Origin: Lentilactobacillus raoultii
GTDB lineage: Bacteria > Bacillota > Bacilli > Lactobacillales > Lactobacillaceae
DNA: 64,000 bases
Direction: 5' to 3'
Assembly: GCF_900411375.1 (NCBI RefSeq)
Contig: NZ_LS423005.1
Span: forward strand, 1 to 64,000
A model generated the notes under the pieces. The model was not told the DNA's origin. It did no database searches and saw nothing but the letters and a program-made list of their open reading frames with translations. The translations under genes and the position numbers were made by a program. Positions 24,976 to 35,119 of the stretch are shown piece by piece. Within the stretch, counting starts at the first letter, position 1. Every line of letters begins with the position of its first letter.

Positions 24976-25692
24976 ATGATTGATCAAAAAATTCAAGACT
25001 TATTTGATAATGCGAAAAAAATCGTTTTTCTGACAGGAGCGGGTGTTTCAACCGCATCTGGAATCCCAGATTATCGTTCTAAAAATGGCTTATACACTAA
25101 TGATAAGTCTGATAAACCGGCTGAATATTATTTAAGCGCTGACTGTTTGCGCGATGAACCCAAAGTCTTTTATCAATATGAGAAGTCGAATATGTATTAT
25201 CCGGATGCCAAGCCGAATGTCATTCATGAAAAGCAGGCTGCTTTCACGCAAAAGCGGGATGCAGTGGTTGTGACGCAAAATATTGACAGCTTATATCGAA
25301 AAGCTGGGACTAAGCACTTAGTGGAGTTTCACGGGAACCTTTACAATGTTTACTGCCAAAAATGTCGGAAAAAAGTGGACTATCGAGAATATTTAAAGAG
25401 CATGTATCATCGAAATTGCGGGGGGATTCTCCGACCTGATATTGTCCTTTATGGTGAGGGCTTGAATCCCAGTGCAATTTCTCAAAGTATTAAGGCGGTT
25501 TCAGAAGCCGATTTAATTGTCATCGTCGGCACCTCCATGCGGGTTTATCCCTTTGCCGGCCTGATTGATTACCGAACTAATCACGCAACTGTTTTGGCCG
25601 TTAATGAAGAACAACTATCATTTTCATTTCCATTCACGATGATTAAAGAAAATGCGGTTGACTTCTTTGATGATTTAAAGGTCAACGCTTAA
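24976..25692 (+). CDS. NAD-dependent protein deacylase (sirtuin)
   Basis: 238 aa, full SIR2 fold. NAD-binding FLTGAGVSTASGIPDYRSK, catalytic region TQNIDSLYRKAG and VEFHGNLYNVYC (His of FHG is the catalytic base), and VGTSMRVYPFAGL are intact. It removes acyl groups from lysines using NAD+. The zinc module is unusual: CQKC is followed by HRNC where sirtuins normally have a second CxxC, so one ligand may be His. ATG 24976 follows AAGGGGGATG. No macrodomain or lipoate partner gene is adjacent, so it is probably a general deacylase. Confidence 0.9.
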   Translation: MIDQKIQDLFDNAKKIVFLTGAGVSTASGIPDYRSKNGLYTNDKSDKPAEYYLSADCLRDEPKVFYQYEKSNMYYPDAKPNVIHEKQAAFTQKRDAVVVTQNIDSLYRKAGTKHLVEFHGNLYNVYCQKCRKKVDYREYLKSMYHRNCGGILRPDIVLYGEGLNPSAISQSIKAVSEADLIVIVGTSMRVYPFAGLIDYRTNHATVLAVNEEQLSFSFPFTMIKENAVDFFDDLKVNA

Positions 25693-25729
25693 GGGTTGCG
25701 TTGGTGCATTTAAAGTGAGGTGAGACGTG

Positions 25730-26578
25730 ATGATTACAATTGGGTTAACCACTTTTTCGGAGCATCCGGCACTCATCGGGCATGCCAAGCGAAAGGTTCG
25801 TTTATCGGAATACAGTGCTCATTTTCCAGTTGTTGAATTAGATACGCCGTTTTATGCAGTTCCTAAAGTGACAGTGATTCAACATTGGCAACAGCAAGTG
25901 TCGGATAATTTTCAGTTTATTTTAAAAGCTAACCGGGTGATGACGATGCACGATCAGGGAAGTGGTGATCCGGTAAGTACTGAAGAGCGTTTAGCCATTT
26001 TTAAGGACTATAAACGGACGGTGACGCCTTTAATGAAGGCGGGGCAGTTAAAAACCATCCTATTTCAATTTCCACCTTATTTTTCCCGTAGAGTAGAAAC
26101 CATCGAATATTTACGTCGGATCAGCCGGTTAATGGCCGGCTATCCGGTTTCGGTTGAATTTCGGAATCCCTCATGGTATGGTCAGGGCATTCTGAATGAT
26201 GTTTCCGGTTACTTGAAAGAGTTGGGCTTTGATTTAGTGGTAGTCGACGAACCCCATACAACTAATATGGGCGTACCATTTGAACCGGTGGTCACCAGTG
26301 ACCAACTGTGCATGCTGCGGTTGCATGGTCGTAATGTTAAGGGATGGACGGATACGACGGGAGATTGGCGAAGTAAACGAACACTTTACCGCTATTCAAC
26401 TAAAGAACTCATGCAATTAAAAGAGGTTGTTTTGTCACTGCAGAAACGGACAAAAGAGGTTTGCGTTATTTTCAATAACAATGCTGGTCGGGATGCCGCT
26501 GACAACGCCCTTGAGTTGCAAAAGCTACTGGGAATTTCCTTTGACGGGTTATCGCCTCTTCAAATGGATCTGTTTTGA
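25730..26578 (+). CDS. DUF72 family protein
   Basis: 282 aa. The family (YecE-like) has a TIM-barrel shape and no assigned reaction. Visible family marks: N-terminal ITIGLTTFSEHP, the YSAHFPVVELDTPFYAVP segment, FILKANRVMT, VSVEFRNPSWYG and the FNNNAGRDAADNA motif near the C-terminus. The GTG at 25727 is only 6 bases from GTGAGG (25715-25720); the ATG at 25730 has 9-base spacing and is preferred. Possibly in one transcript with the sirtuin; function unknown. Confidence 0.85.
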   Translation: MITIGLTTFSEHPALIGHAKRKVRLSEYSAHFPVVELDTPFYAVPKVTVIQHWQQQVSDNFQFILKANRVMTMHDQGSGDPVSTEERLAIFKDYKRTVTPLMKAGQLKTILFQFPPYFSRRVETIEYLRRISRLMAGYPVSVEFRNPSWYGQGILNDVSGYLKELGFDLVVVDEPHTTNMGVPFEPVVTSDQLCMLRLHGRNVKGWTDTTGDWRSKRTLYRYSTKELMQLKEVVLSLQKRTKEVCVIFNNNAGRDAADNALELQKLLGISFDGLSPLQMDLF

Positions 26579-26661
26579 GAAACTTTTCTTAGCACCTCTC
26601 GCACCCGTTTGCTTTTTTTGCTATACTTGATGGTAATTATTATCAAAGAATCATAGATTAA

Positions 26662-28713
<2,052 letters not shown>

Positions 28714-28730
28714 CTCATAAAATGGACCAA

Positions 28731-28775
28731 TTTTCTCATCTTTTCATTTGATAAGAAAAGCGGCCCGTTTTTCTT
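28731..28775 (+). terminator. Hairpin after metG
   Basis: TTTTCTCATC pairs with GATAAGAAAA (one mismatch) and the stem continues with CC/GG pairs before TTTTTC. Probably a partial terminator before tatD, 38 bases ahead of it. Confidence 0.6.
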
Positions 28776-28812
28776 TCATAACATTAATAAATTAAATAAA
28801 GGGAATTTTTAA

Positions 28813-29598
28813 ATGAAAATTTTTGATTCACACACACATTTAAACGATGATCATCTTTACCCTCAAGCTGAAAAATATGCCACTCACGCACGTCAACTTG
28901 GGGTCGTTAAGCTGGCTAATGTTGGGTCTAATCAACTCCTTAACGATCGTTCATTGGCGTTAAGTGCAAAGTATGATGGGATGTATTCAATTATTGGCTG
29001 GCATCCTGAAGATTCAATTCACTTTCATGAGGCCCAAAGACAATTGTTAATCGAGCAGCTTCAACAGCCTAAAGTTGTGGCCTTAGGCGAAATTGGGTTG
29101 GATTATTATCAAACCACGTCGCCGCGTGCTGTTCAAAAGCGAGTCTTTAGAGAACAGATTGAAATTGCCAAAACACTTCATTTACCGATTTCAGTTCATA
29201 ATCGTGAAGCATTTGAAGACACCTACGCCATTTTAAAAGAATCGAATGTGAAGGAAATCGGTGGCGTCATGCACAGTTTTAATGGCGATGCTGAGTGGCT
29301 AAAGAAATTCTTGGATTTAGGCATGATGGTTTCCTATAGTGGTGTGGCGAGCTTTAAAAAGACTCACGAAGTTCATGATGCTGTTAGACAGACGCCATTT
29401 GACCGAATGTTGGTAGAAACTGATGCGCCGTATTTAGCCCCTGAGCCGCTCAGAGGCAAACAAAACGAGCCGGCTTATAGTCTATATACCGTTGAAGCGA
29501 TTGCTCGCTTCTGCGATGTGAATCCGGACATGATTGCTGAGAATACTTATCGAAATGCATTGAAATTATTTGGACTTGATAAAAATGAAGAAAATTAA
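28813..29598 (+). CDS. tatD: TatD family metal-dependent hydrolase (DNase)
   Basis: 261 aa, TIM-barrel amidohydrolase. Metal ligands are visible in FDSHTHLNDD (first HxH), GEIGLDYYQT (Glu), SVHNREAFED (His), GVMHSFNGD (His) and VETDAPYLAPEP (Asp). Family members are 3'-5' exonucleases active on DNA/RNA in repair, with other substrates possible. ATG 28813 follows AAAGGGAATT. Its 3' end overlaps the ribonuclease M5 gene by 14 bases, as in the Bacillus yabD-rnmV pair. Confidence 0.93.
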   Translation: MKIFDSHTHLNDDHLYPQAEKYATHARQLGVVKLANVGSNQLLNDRSLALSAKYDGMYSIIGWHPEDSIHFHEAQRQLLIEQLQQPKVVALGEIGLDYYQTTSPRAVQKRVFREQIEIAKTLHLPISVHNREAFEDTYAILKESNVKEIGGVMHSFNGDAEWLKKFLDLGMMVSYSGVASFKKTHEVHDAVRQTPFDRMLVETDAPYLAPEPLRGKQNEPAYSLYTVEAIARFCDVNPDMIAENTYRNALKLFGLDKNEEN

Positions 29599-30145
29599 AG
29601 AAGTTATTGTCGTCGAAGGAAAAGATGACACAAAGCGAGTTTTAAGGGCCGTTGACGCTGATACAATTGAAACCCGTGGATCCGCGATTCCAGACGAAAC
29701 ATTGGCACTGATAAAGAAGGTGGCCAAAACGCGCGGGATTATTGTTTTCACGGATCCTGATTTTTCGGGTGAAAAAATTCGAAAAACAATTGCGGCTGAG
29801 GTACCAAACGCGAAGCATGCTTTTATTACCAAGTCTCAGGGAATTCCTAAACGGTCAGAAGGCTCTTTAGGAGTTGAACATGCCAGCCCTGAGGCCATTC
29901 GAGAAGCACTTAGCCGAGTTTATACAGAAGATGAACAAGCCGAAGAATTAATTTCTCGTGAGTTGCTCATGAAATACCGGTTAATGGGGAGCCCAGACGC
30001 TCGAAAGCGCCGAGAAAAACTTGGTGAATTACTCGGCATCGGCTACGTTAATGGGAAACAATTGCAACATCGATTGCGAATGTTTGGCATTACCGCCGAT
30101 CAGTTTAAGCATGCCGTTGAAGAGATAGACAAAGGTGAGAAATAA
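29585..30145 (+). CDS. rnmV: Ribonuclease M5
   Basis: 186 aa, TOPRIM-domain nuclease that trims 5S rRNA precursor. TOPRIM marks: VVEGKDDTKRV (catalytic Glu) and VFTDPDFSGEKIR (DxD), then the family segment GVEHASPEAIREAL. The frame is open from a TTG at 29570, but the protein homology starts at ATG 29585, inside the end of tatD, so translation is probably coupled. Its target, the 5S gene, is at 65-181. Stop TAA is followed one base later by ksgA. Confidence 0.95.
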   Translation: MKKIKEVIVVEGKDDTKRVLRAVDADTIETRGSAIPDETLALIKKVAKTRGIIVFTDPDFSGEKIRKTIAAEVPNAKHAFITKSQGIPKRSEGSLGVEHASPEAIREALSRVYTEDEQAEELISRELLMKYRLMGSPDARKRREKLGELLGIGYVNGKQLQHRLRMFGITADQFKHAVEEIDKGEK

Positions 30146-30146
30146 A

Positions 30147-31037
30147 ATGAATGATTATCCAGAAATTGCTTCGCCGGCAAGGACTCAGGCAATTTTAAAC
30201 CGCTACCGGTTATCGGCTAAAAAGAGTTTGGGCCAGAATTTTCTAGTAGACCTCAATATTCTTAAAAAAATTGTTGAAACTGCCAACTTAACTAAAAATG
30301 ATAACGTGATTGAAATTGGTCCCGGGATTGGTGGATTAACGGAACAGTTGGCTAAGGTTGCCAACCAAGTACTGGCATTTGAAATTGATCAGAATTTACT
30401 GCCGGTTTTAGCGGAGACACTAGCGCCTTATGATAATATTGAAATTATTAACCAAGATATTTTAAAGGCCAATCTTCCAGAAATAGTTGGTCAAAAATTG
30501 ACACCGGATCAGCCATTGAAAGTGGTTGCCAACTTGCCGTATTATATTACGACACCGATTGTAATGGATCTACTGGCAAATCCGGTTAAGTTTGACTCAA
30601 TTGTTGTGATGATGCAAAAAGAGGTGGCGGATCGATTAAATGCTGTTCCGGGGACCAAAGCGTATGGCTCTCTTTCCGTGATCGTTCAGCAACAGAATGA
30701 AGTTGAAATCTCGTTTATTGTGCCAAAAACGGCTTTCATTCCCCAACCCAAAGTTGACTCGGCAATTGTTAGGTTATCCCAGAAGTCATCTGGTGATGAG
30801 CAACCATTTAATCATAAGCGGTTTGTTGGTTTTGTCAGGGGATGCTTTATGCATCAGCGAAAGACATTATGGAATAACTTGTTAGGAATCTTTGGGAAAG
30901 AGCCGCCTGCAAAGGCGCACATTAAATCAATATTAGCGGATTTGGCAATCGACCCAACCGATCGTCCGGAGCAGTTGGCAGTGCAACAATTTGTCTCTTT
31001 GGCTAATGCATTTCACAAAGTTGGGCTGCTTAATTGA
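30147..31037 (+). CDS. ksgA: 16S rRNA (adenine1518/1519-N6)-dimethyltransferase
   Basis: 296 aa, Rossmann methyltransferase that dimethylates two adenines near the 3' end of 16S rRNA during 30S maturation. Motifs: KKSLGQNFLVD, NVIEIGPGIGGLTEQL (SAM site), VVANLPYYITTPI (catalytic NLPY) and the C-terminal helical domain. A GTG at 30135 would lengthen it by 4 residues, but AAAGGTGAG lies 6-8 bases before ATG 30147. Loss of this gene gives kasugamycin resistance in other bacteria. Confidence 0.96.
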   Translation: MNDYPEIASPARTQAILNRYRLSAKKSLGQNFLVDLNILKKIVETANLTKNDNVIEIGPGIGGLTEQLAKVANQVLAFEIDQNLLPVLAETLAPYDNIEIINQDILKANLPEIVGQKLTPDQPLKVVANLPYYITTPIVMDLLANPVKFDSIVVMMQKEVADRLNAVPGTKAYGSLSVIVQQQNEVEISFIVPKTAFIPQPKVDSAIVRLSQKSSGDEQPFNHKRFVGFVRGCFMHQRKTLWNNLLGIFGKEPPAKAHIKSILADLAIDPTDRPEQLAVQQFVSLANAFHKVGLLN

Positions 31038-31082
31038 TTTGAGTAGGAGCTGGGTTGAATGAGTAAAATGTTAAACTTTTTG

Positions 31083-31111
31083 TTGCCAGATAAGGTATTT
31101 TGTGATATAAT
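31083..31111 (+). promoter_or_regulatory. veg promoter
   Basis: TTGCCA (31083-31088), 17-base spacer, TATAAT (31106-31111). The veg gene of Bacillus is known for a strong promoter; this one is close to consensus. Confidence 0.85.
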
Positions 31112-31161
31112 TTGAATTTTTTTCACATTAGTGGTATCATTACTTAATATGAGGTGGTAAC

Positions 31162-31410
31162 ATGCCAATTACTTTATCTGTGATTAAACACAGATTAGAT
31201 GATCATATTGGTCAGCATGTTCTTGTAACTTCTCAAATTGGCCGTCGCAAGACAACCAAGCGGCATGGCGTTTTGAGGGAAACATTCCCTGCCGTTTTCA
31301 TTGTTGAATTGGATCCGGGAAAATCCAGTTTTGAAAGGGTATCGTATAGTTATACTGACATTTTAACGAAGAATATCGCAGTGAATTTTGATGATGAACA
31401 AGTCGATTAA
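31162..31410 (+). CDS. veg: Veg family protein
   Basis: 82 aa, small beta-rich protein. Family marks: MPITLSVIKHRLDDHIGQ (similar to LxxIKxxLDxxxG), TSQIGRRKTTKRHGVL and YSYTDILTKNI. In Bacillus subtilis Veg stimulates biofilm gene expression; its biochemical action is not settled. ATG 31162 follows GAGGTGGT. It has its own promoter and a terminator right after, so it is a single-gene unit in the conserved ksgA-veg-ispE order. Confidence 0.92.
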   Translation: MPITLSVIKHRLDDHIGQHVLVTSQIGRRKTTKRHGVLRETFPAVFIVELDPGKSSFERVSYSYTDILTKNIAVNFDDEQVD

Positions 31411-31429
31411 TATGTTTACCTATGTCTAG

Positions 31430-31467
31430 GGGCGAGCGCAATTTGAATTGTGCCTGGCCTTTTTTTC
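31430..31467 (+). terminator. Terminator after veg
   Basis: The arms GGCGAGCGCAATT and AATTGTGCCTGGCC form a stem with minor mismatches, followed by TTTTTTT. Confidence 0.85.
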
Positions 31468-31522
31468 TGGCCTAAATAAACTTTAATTGTGACAGCTTTT
31501 AACCACACTTACTGATTGTTCA

Positions 31523-31551
31523 CTGACAAGTGCCGGATAATTTAGTATAAT
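31523..31551 (+). promoter_or_regulatory. ispE promoter
   Basis: CTGACA (31523-31528), 17-base spacer, TATAAT (31546-31551), 91 bases before the chosen ispE start. Confidence 0.7.
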
Positions 31552-31642
31552 TTTGTTAATTAATCCTAATCCGATGGTCGACCGATTGGGCAGTCATTGT
31601 TTAGGTGGAGAATAAATAAGTGTGTGAAAAGAGGTGTCGCCG

Positions 31643-32512
31643 TTGAAAATTATGACACGGGCGCCGGCAAAACTAAATTTAAGTTTGGACACGCCACGCA
31701 TTCATTCAGATGGAACGATTGAGTGGCGAATGATCATGATTTCAATTGGTTTAAGTGATTACGTTCAAGTAGAAACGACCATGACTAACTTAATTGAGAT
31801 TTTTTCAGATAGTGGCTTTTTACCACAAGATAATCGAAACCTGGCTTACAAAGCTGCCCAAATTTTTCTTGAAGAAACGCAAATTAAAACGGGGTTGAAG
31901 ATTACCATCGAAAAGAATATTCCGGTAGCGGCCGGCTTAGGGGGTGGCTCTTCGGATGCCGCAGCTGTTTTTCGAGCTTTAAATGACCTCTTTCAAGTTA
32001 ACTTACCGTTAGTTGCACTTGCAAAAATGGGACTTCGGGTAGATTCTGATGTTCCCTACTGCATTTACGGTGATACTGCGTTGGTTAGCGGACGGGGTGA
32101 TGTGATTACGCCCTTACCAAAACTGCCTAAAATGTGGTTTGTGCTGGCGAAACCCCACGCTAGTGTCTCAACACCACGGATTTTAAAGAAACTGTCAACA
32201 ACGGCTGTGCAACACCCAAGAACGGAGGCATTGCTTGCCGCAATTACCAACCGTAATTATCAAGAAATTATTTCGAATATGGGCAATGCATTGGAGACCA
32301 TTACAATTGCAGAGCATCCTCAAATTTTAACGCTTAAAGAACGATTAATAAAATATGGGTGCGACACTTCTCAAATGAGTGGCAGTGGGCCAACAGTTTT
32401 TGGCGTCTGTCGAACTGAATCCAGGGCTAAACGAGTGTACAACAGTCTTTCAGGTTTTTGCCATGAAGTTTATCTAACTCAGGTGACTTCTGAGAAGCCG
32501 AGTATTAATTAA
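31643..32512 (+). CDS. ispE: IspE-like GHMP kinase (orphan 4-diphosphocytidyl-methylerythritol kinase homologue)
   Basis: 289 aa, GHMP kinase fold. RAPAKLNLSLD carries the catalytic Lys, PVAAGLGGGSSDAAAV is the ATP loop, RVDSDVPYCIYGD holds the catalytic Asp and MSGSGPTVFG is the third motif. In authentic IspE a DGYHE/DGYHT segment binds the cytidine ring; here it reads DGTIEW, so the Tyr-His pair is gone. The window encodes mevalonate-pathway HMG-CoA reductase and no other MEP gene, so the enzyme may act on another substrate. Start: GAGG (31631-31634) is 8 bases before TTG 31643; an upstream GTG at 31634 overlaps that site. Position between veg and purR is conserved in Firmicutes. Confidence 0.88.
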   Translation: MKIMTRAPAKLNLSLDTPRIHSDGTIEWRMIMISIGLSDYVQVETTMTNLIEIFSDSGFLPQDNRNLAYKAAQIFLEETQIKTGLKITIEKNIPVAAGLGGGSSDAAAVFRALNDLFQVNLPLVALAKMGLRVDSDVPYCIYGDTALVSGRGDVITPLPKLPKMWFVLAKPHASVSTPRILKKLSTTAVQHPRTEALLAAITNRNYQEIISNMGNALETITIAEHPQILTLKERLIKYGCDTSQMSGSGPTVFGVCRTESRAKRVYNSLSGFCHEVYLTQVTSEKPSIN

Positions 32513-32526
32513 AAATGGGTTAAAAC

Positions 32527-32570
32527 GAACTGCTTTTAAAAGTTGTTTTGAGAAAGCAGTTCATTTTTTA
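32527..32570 (+). terminator. Terminator after ispE
   Basis: Stem GAACTGCTTT/AAAGCAGTTC with a 16-base loop, then TTTTTTA. Confidence 0.9.
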
Positions 32571-32686
32571 TGCTAATCTGACCATTATTTTAGGTAGGGG
32601 GATAGAGGCAAAGACGTTGTGAAATGCATCATTGTATTTTAAACTATAACAGTAATACTTACTTTTTTAGGTGGAGGGAAAGTTGT

Positions 32687-33370
32687 TTGAATGAGACACT
32701 CATTTCAGTTAGAAATTTATCGTTAAGTTTTCCAAATCATCAAGTCCTTTCTAATTTAAGTTTTGATGTTAAGCGCGGCGATTTTATAGGCATCATTGGC
32801 GAAAATGGGGTTGGCAAGACCACGCTGGTTCGATTGATTCTGAAACAATTGCGGCCGTCATCCGGTGAGATTGTGTTGAAAAGTGGTCTAAAAATTGGCT
32901 ATGTGCCACAATTTCGAAATATTGACGTAGAATACCCGTTATCTATTAAAGATTTTATTTCTCTGAGTTATACCGGTATTAAGTGGCCGTGGCTCTCGAG
33001 AAAAGAGCACACCAGAGTTGATGAAGTAATGGCACACATTGGGTTAACAGAGATTGCCAATCGACCGCTTGGGCTGGCTTCCGGCGGAGAAAAGCAAAAG
33101 GCTTATTTAGGTCAGGCATTGTTAAAGCATCCGGATCTATTGATCTTAGATGAATCAACTGCCAGTTTGGATCCAAACACCAAAAAAGAGTTGCTGGATG
33201 TTGTCAAACAGTTGAATCAGAAATTGGGTTTGACAATTTTATTTGTCTCTCATGATATGCAGGTAGTGCGGAACTATCCTAAACGGTTTTTGTGGCTTCG
33301 GCGGGATGGCTACCAGACTGGATTGACATCGCAGTTACAAACCGACTCAAGGGGGGAATTGCATGTTTAG
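32687..33370 (+). CDS. Metal ABC importer, ATPase (ZnuC/AdcC-like)
   Basis: 227 aa. Walker A IGENGVGKTT, signature LASGGEKQKAY, Walker B LLILDESTASLD and switch His in FVSHDMQVV are present; Glu-Ser replaces the common Glu-Pro after Walker B. Sequence style (KIGYVPQFRNID) fits the zinc/manganese importer class. The frame is open from ATG 32624, but that start has no ribosome site and adds an unlikely N-terminus; GGTGGAGG (32670-32677) precedes TTG 32687. It overlaps the permease gene by 8 bases. No solute-binding protein gene is adjacent. Confidence 0.85.
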   Translation: MNETLISVRNLSLSFPNHQVLSNLSFDVKRGDFIGIIGENGVGKTTLVRLILKQLRPSSGEIVLKSGLKIGYVPQFRNIDVEYPLSIKDFISLSYTGIKWPWLSRKEHTRVDEVMAHIGLTEIANRPLGLASGGEKQKAYLGQALLKHPDLLILDESTASLDPNTKKELLDVVKQLNQKLGLTILFVSHDMQVVRNYPKRFLWLRRDGYQTGLTSQLQTDSRGELHV

Positions 33371-34166
33371 TTTTGAGTTTATGCAGAATGCCTATCTTGC
33401 CGGGACCTTGATTGCCATTGTGAGCGGGATGATGGGGATCTTTGTGACAGCCCGAAATATGCCATTTATGACCCATACACTTTCAGAAATTGGTTTTTCT
33501 GGAGCAGCGTTTGGCATTTTTGCCGGTTGGACACCACTAAACGGGATGTTGGCATTTACGACGATTAGTTCAATTTTGGTTGGCGAGCTTAGCGGTAAAG
33601 TTGAATCACGGCGTGAAGCGGTGATTAGTGCGATCTCAGGTTTCTTTATCGGGCTGGGAATTTTATTCTTGTCGCTCTCTAATAAAAATTCGAGTTATGC
33701 AACCAATATTTTGTTTGGTAGTGTTATTGGCATCAGTCGGCAGGACGTTTATCAAATGGTCGGCTTATCAGTAGTGGTTTTACTCATCCTGTTTTTGATT
33801 TTTAGAAATTTAAAAGCTGATTCTTTTGACCCGGTGGGCGCTCAGACTAATCACGTGCATAGTGCTTTGATCTCGGTAATCTTTTTAGTTTTATTAGCAT
33901 TCAGTGTCAGTGTTGCCGCCCAAATTGTTGGCTCGCTTTTGATTTTTGTTTTGCTAACGTTGCCGGCTGCCAGCGCTAAGTACTTTGCCCACTCGGTTTT
34001 GAAGATGATGTCATTAAGTGTCGGTTTTGCCCTAATAGGCGTTTGGTTGGGACTATATCTTGGCTATATCACAAATTGGCCGGTGACCTTTTTTATTTCT
34101 TCAATTGAAGCGGGAATCTATGCGTTTTCACTGGCCTATCGTCATTTACAGAGTCACAGTGGGTAA
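33363..34166 (+). CDS. Metal ABC importer, permease (ZnuB/AdcB family)
   Basis: 267 aa, about eight membrane helices of the ABC-3 family. Typical segments: NAYLAGTLIAIVSGMMGIFV, MPFMTHTLSEIGFSGAAFGI (contains the family SHxxxxG-like helix) and VGSLLIFVLLTLPAASA. ATG 33363 lies inside the ATPase gene end with GGGGGG before it. Together the two genes form an importer for zinc or manganese; the missing binding protein must come from elsewhere. Cargo is by family and not proven. Confidence 0.85.
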   Translation: MFSFEFMQNAYLAGTLIAIVSGMMGIFVTARNMPFMTHTLSEIGFSGAAFGIFAGWTPLNGMLAFTTISSILVGELSGKVESRREAVISAISGFFIGLGILFLSLSNKNSSYATNILFGSVIGISRQDVYQMVGLSVVVLLILFLIFRNLKADSFDPVGAQTNHVHSALISVIFLVLLAFSVSVAAQIVGSLLIFVLLTLPAASAKYFAHSVLKMMSLSVGFALIGVWLGLYLGYITNWPVTFFISSIEAGIYAFSLAYRHLQSHSG

Positions 34167-34216
34167 TTCTTGATAAAATTACTAAGAAATTGATGATAAT
34201 TTTGTCAAACTTCCCT

Positions 34217-34229
34217 AAACCCGAACATT
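34217..34229 (+). promoter_or_regulatory. PurBox in the purR promoter
   Basis: AAACCCGAACATT matches 12 of 13 positions of AWWWCCGAACWWT. It lies just upstream of a TAAAAT -10 (34235-34240), so PurR probably controls its own gene. A clear second, inverted PurBox was not found. Confidence 0.6.
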
Positions 34230-34275
34230 TATGATAAAATCAAATAGATATTACATAAACTAGAGGTGGGAGAAT

Positions 34276-35094
34276 TTGAAAGTACGAAGAAGTGACAGAC
34301 TGATTGATATGACCAGATACTTGTTAGAACGACCGCATACGTTAGTTCCTTTAACCTTTTTTGCGGACCGGTATGATTCAGCGAAATCGTCAATCAGCGA
34401 AGATTTAACGATTTTAAAACGAACTTTCCAAGCCCGGGGAACCGGTCTTTTGGAAACCATTCCCGGAGCTGCCGGTGGTACCCGATTTTTGCCTTATATT
34501 TTGAAAGAAGAGGCTCAACAAGTTGTTGGTGGCTTAATTGATGAAATGTCTTCCGATAAACGCTATTTGCCAGGCGGTTACGTCTACATGTCCGATTTAT
34601 TGGGGAATCCAGCAACGTTGCGGCAAATTGGCCGGATCTTTGCGACCCAATATTTAAATCAAGACGTTGATGCAGTGATGACAATTGCGACGAAGGGTGT
34701 GCCAATTGCACAAAGCGTTGCTAACTTTCTAAATGTTCCCTTCGTAATTGTTCGTCATGATACTGAAATCACCGAAGGCTCAACGGTTAATGTCAATTAT
34801 GTTTCCGGGTCATCAACCCGAATTGAAAAAATGTCCCTTTCAAAACGAAGTTTAAAACCGGATTCAAACGTTTTAATTGTTGATGATTACATGCGTGGTG
34901 GTGGCACCATTGGTGGGATGATCTCAATGGTTGAAGAATTTGATGCCCATTTAATTGGGGTTGGCGTTGTGGCTGAAAGCACTGCGCCGGCAGGTCGAAC
35001 AGTTGGTGACTACACGTCACTAATGCGAGTAGATGCTGAAAATAATACGGTGGTTTCCCAGGCAGGTAACTACCTTGAAAAGATTTTTAATTAG
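34276..35094 (+). CDS. purR: Purine operon repressor PurR
   Basis: 272 aa. N-terminal winged helix (RRSDRLIDMTRYLLERPHTL, then SAKSSISEDLTILK recognition region) and a C-terminal phosphoribosyltransferase-like domain with the PRPP loop VLIVDDYMRGGGTIGG. It binds PurBoxes and is released or switched by PRPP. TTG 34276 follows GGTGGG at suitable distance and gives the normal family length. The gene order purR-glmU-prs places a PRPP sensor next to PRPP synthetase; the Bacillus genes yabJ and spoVG are absent here. Confidence 0.95.
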   Translation: MKVRRSDRLIDMTRYLLERPHTLVPLTFFADRYDSAKSSISEDLTILKRTFQARGTGLLETIPGAAGGTRFLPYILKEEAQQVVGGLIDEMSSDKRYLPGGYVYMSDLLGNPATLRQIGRIFATQYLNQDVDAVMTIATKGVPIAQSVANFLNVPFVIVRHDTEITEGSTVNVNYVSGSSTRIEKMSLSKRSLKPDSNVLIVDDYMRGGGTIGGMISMVEEFDAHLIGVGVVAESTAPAGRTVGDYTSLMRVDAENNTVVSQAGNYLEKIFN

Positions 35095-35119
35095 ATAAAT
35101 TTACTGAGGAGAAGTTAGA

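Noticed and set aside
26628-26648. TTGATGGTAATTATTATCAA before metG as a Fur/PerR box
   Set aside because: Only the outer five bases pair well, the match to 7-1-7 type boxes is poor, and metG is not an expected target.
31643-32512. ispE as proof of a methylerythritol phosphate pathway
   Set aside because: No other gene of that pathway is present, the mevalonate enzyme MvaA is encoded at 22724-23974, and the cytidine-binding residues are missing.
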